From: SSF14 sp037045585
GTDB lineage: Bacteria; Actinomycetota; Acidimicrobiia; Acidimicrobiales; Microtrichaceae
Assembly: GCA_037045585.1 (NCBI GenBank)
Contig: JBAOIR010000022.1
Location: 86,189-150,188, forward strand
Direction of reading: 5' to 3'
Length of the DNA: 64,000 bases
In this document: positions 62,255 to 64,000 of the stretch, piece after piece
Position numbering within the stretch: position 1 is the stretch's first letter
Layout: each line of letters opens with the position of its first letter
Program-made: the position numbers and the translations under genes
Notes under the pieces: generated by a model
The model's input: only the letters and a program-made list of their open reading frames with translations
Told to the model about the DNA's origin: nothing
Databases searched by the model: none

Positions 62255-63382
62255 CTACAATTCTTCTTCCACCGCCACGCCCGCGTCCATTGCGTTGGCG
62301 CCTTCGGCACCCAGATCGAGCGGAAGGGCGATCTCGCCGCTGAGTGCTTTCTGACGGATGATGCCTTCGATCTCGTTCATCATATCGAGGTTGTTGCGCA
62401 GATAGTCTTTTGCGTTCTCGCGTCCCTGACCGATGCGGATGTCGCCATAAGAGAAGAATGCGCCGCGCTTCGTGAGGACTTCAAACTTGGTCGCCAAATC
62501 AAGCACATCGCCAGCCTTTGAGATGCCTTCGTTGAACATCATATCGAACTCGGCGGTGCGGGAAGGCGCCGCGAGTTTGTTCTTGACCACTTTTACGCGT
62601 GTGCGATTGCCGATGACTTCCTCACCAACTTTGATGCACGAATACGGCGCACATCAAGACGAACGGAAGCGTAGAACTTGAGGGCTTGTCCGCCTGTGGT
62701 GGTTTCTGGGTTACCGAACATGACGCCGATCTTCTGGCGAAGTTGATTTGTAAAGATGACAGAGGTCTTGGTCTGGTTCATCGCTCCTGAAAGTTTACGC
62801 AGGGCCTGAGACATCAAACGAGCTTGCATACCCATTTGTCGCATCGCCCATGTCGCCTTCGATTTCAGAGCGTGGCACGAGCGCGCGGAATGGAGTTATA
62901 TAACGACAACATCGATTGCGCCAGAGCGCACGAGGGTTTCAGCAATTTCGAGTGCTTGCTCACCAGTATCGGGCTGTGAGACGAGCAGGTTATCAATATC
63001 CACGCCAACCTTGGCGGCATAGCCGGGGTCGAGCGCATGTTCCATGTCAATGAATGCGGCGGTGCCTCCCAGTTTCTGCGCTTCTGCAACAATGTGTTGG
63101 CAGAGTGCGGTCTTACCAGATGATTACAGGACAGCGTAGACTTCGATCACGCGTCGCGCGGAATACCGCCAATGCCGAGGGCGATGTCGAGCGAAAGCGA
63201 GCGAGTGGGAATGGACTCGGGCATCATGCTATGTGCATCGCCGAGGCGCATGATCGAGCCATCGCCATAGCGTTTAAAATATCGCCAACGGCCTTGTCGA
63301 GCACGGCACGTTTGGCGGTATCCATATTTTGATTTTGAGCTTTTTCAGGTTGTTCTGTTGTGCGGGATGATTTTCGTGCCAT
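62255..63382 (-). CDS. recA: Recombinase RecA (multiple frameshifts)
   Basis: The start MARKSSRTTEQPEKAQNQNM and the segment LDKAVGDIL match RecA N-termini. Later frames give SMMPESIPTRSLSLDIALG, SSGKT, AAFIDMEHALDPGYAAKVG, DNLLVSQPDTGEQALEIAET, SVIFTNQLRQKIGVMFGNPE, TTTGGQALKFYASVRLDVRR and the C-terminal GRENAKDYLRNNLDM. At least five frame changes occur (near 62590-62640, 62850-62890, 63120 and 63275). The Walker A GPE is garbled (63115-63130). An essential single-copy gene in this state points to sequence error. About 350 residues when repaired. Confidence 0.9.
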
Positions 63383-63405
63383 GGTTTGACCTCCAATAAT
63401 AGTCA

Positions 63406-63502
63406 ATTATGTCTTTGCGAGGGTAAAAGCCCGAAGCAATCTCCTTGTTGGATTGCGGATTGCTTCGTTGCAAGGAACAAGAGCACTCCTCGCAATGACA
63501 TT
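63406..63502. repeat. Palindromic dispersed repeat, copy 2
   Basis: Ends attatgtctttgcgaggg and cctcgcaatgacatt, with cgaagcaatc/gattgcttcg inside, are inverted repeats. It resembles 52697-52783. It lies just upstream of recA. Confidence 0.75.
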
Positions 63503-63673
63503 TAAATGTTTACTGTTGCGAGAGTATAGCACAGATGTTCAGTACGTCAAGACCGTAATGGATTGCCTTTTTCTATCTCTTGATGGTCTGCTGAATATAA
63601 ATGAGCGATGATCTTTGCACTTCAGGTCATTTGATATTGAGTTATTTTGTTGTTCTTGAGGCAGGTTGAAAAG

Positions 63674-63691
63674 ATTACCCATTTGGGTAAT
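63674..63691. promoter_or_regulatory. Palindromic operator-like site
   Basis: The 18-base perfect palindrome attacccatttgggtaat lies 112 bases before pckG, a typical size and position for a dimeric repressor or activator site. Confidence 0.45.
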
Positions 63692-63802
63692 GCCTTATTG
63701 GAGGGGGGGAATACGAGTTTGCCAGTATAATCCGCAAAATTTAGTTGTGAAACTTTGCACATACTAAAATGTTTTCTGGTTTCATACTTAGGAGTAAAAG
63801 CA

Positions 63803-64000
63803 ATGAGTGACATTAGTTTTCCCGCATACGTCAAGAATTCAAAAGCTCGCGCCTGGGCTCAAGGAAATGGTTTCGTTGTGCAAGCCGGGGCCTGAGTTTG
63901 ATTGGTGTGATGGGTCGCAGGCTGAATACGATCACTTGTGCAATTTACTTGTCAGCAATGGCACTTTTATTAAAATCAATGAAAGCAAGCGCCCAAATAG
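63803..64000 (+). CDS. pckG: GTP-type phosphoenolpyruvate carboxykinase (partial, frameshifted)
   Basis: A GGAG site precedes the ATG at 63803. MSDISFPAYVKNSKARAWAQ is followed, after one extra G near 63866, by EMVSLCKPGPEFDWCDGSQA, EYDHLCNLLVSNGTFIKINE and SKRPN. This matches the N-terminal substrate-binding region of GTP-dependent PEP carboxykinase. The gene continues beyond the window. Confidence 0.85.

Noticed and set aside
1..64000. CRISPR arrays, rRNA genes, phage genes or intact transposases
   Set aside because: I saw no regularly spaced repeats, no rRNA sequence and no integrase, transposase or phage structural gene.
26505..64000. The lower-GC half as one genomic island in the actinobacterium
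   Set aside because: It carries core genes (recA, htpG, ppc, lepB, tRNA) of a different type over 37 kb, which fits a separate genome better than transfer.

Overview
The window joins two unrelated genomes. Bases 1 to about 26,505 are very GC-rich, with frequent GTG starts and tightly packed genes. The gene content (Kdp system, ClpS next to a DUF2017 protein, caa3-type oxidase cluster) suggests an actinobacterium, probably of the Acidimicrobiia. From about 26,505 to the end the DNA is near 50% GC, uses different codons, and carries genes typical of Chloroflexota (Anaerolineae-like): Nbr1-like lipoproteins, GTP-type PEP carboxykinase, PEP carboxylase, split methylmalonyl-CoA mutase and a ceramidase family protein. 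The switch is abrupt, between an ABC exporter operon and the inside of an M19 dipeptidase gene. I read it as a chimeric contig join. Many conserved genes (kdpD, ctaD, recA, a sulfonate-type ABC transporter, lepB, pckG) carry one to several frameshifts, as expected of uncorrected long reads; most look like sequencing error rather than decay.

Actinobacterial part: end of kdpB, kdpC, kdpD and kdpE (potassium uptake and its two-component control); a sulfonate/taurine-type ABC transporter with a cysteine-dioxygenase-like cupin, divergent from an IclR regulator; an HhH-like gene between two copies of the iclR 3' end; tRNA-Phe, tRNA-Asp and tRNA-Glu; an HExxH lipoprotein-like protein; ctaA-clpS-DUF2017-kup on the minus strand; and a plus-strand respiratory block of ctaB, an oxidase subunit I-like protein without its metal ligands, a subunit III-like protein, an unknown membrane protein, ctaC (with cytochrome c), ctaD, ctaE and a subunit IV.

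Chloroflexota part: dipeptidase, tRNA-Glu, signal peptidase I, methyltransferase, phosphatase, then a minus-strand operon (38.1 to 32.0 kb) that is the strongest candidate for an undescribed system. It encodes a zinc-ribbon membrane protein, a DUF2207-like membrane protein ending in a Cys-Ala repeat tail, a radical SAM/SPASM enzyme with a PqqD-like domain, a PAS protein, an unknown membrane-anchored protein, and a second radical SAM-like protein that has lost all cluster cysteines. Next come a ceramidase-like gene, an MFS transporter, methylmalonyl-CoA mutase, an AT-rich island with two HEPN-like proteins, a P450, and a P-type ATPase operon behind a yybP-ykoY (manganese) riboswitch.

The last part holds htpG, a GH13 glucosidase, ppc, a CoA-binding protein and an RTX-like protein. 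A second notable locus follows: a c-di-GMP-I riboswitch with terminator in front of a small secreted protein, followed by a SipW-type signal peptidase and a DUF5305 protein. This looks like c-di-GMP-controlled surface or matrix protein export. The window ends with a badly frameshifted recA and the start of pckG.
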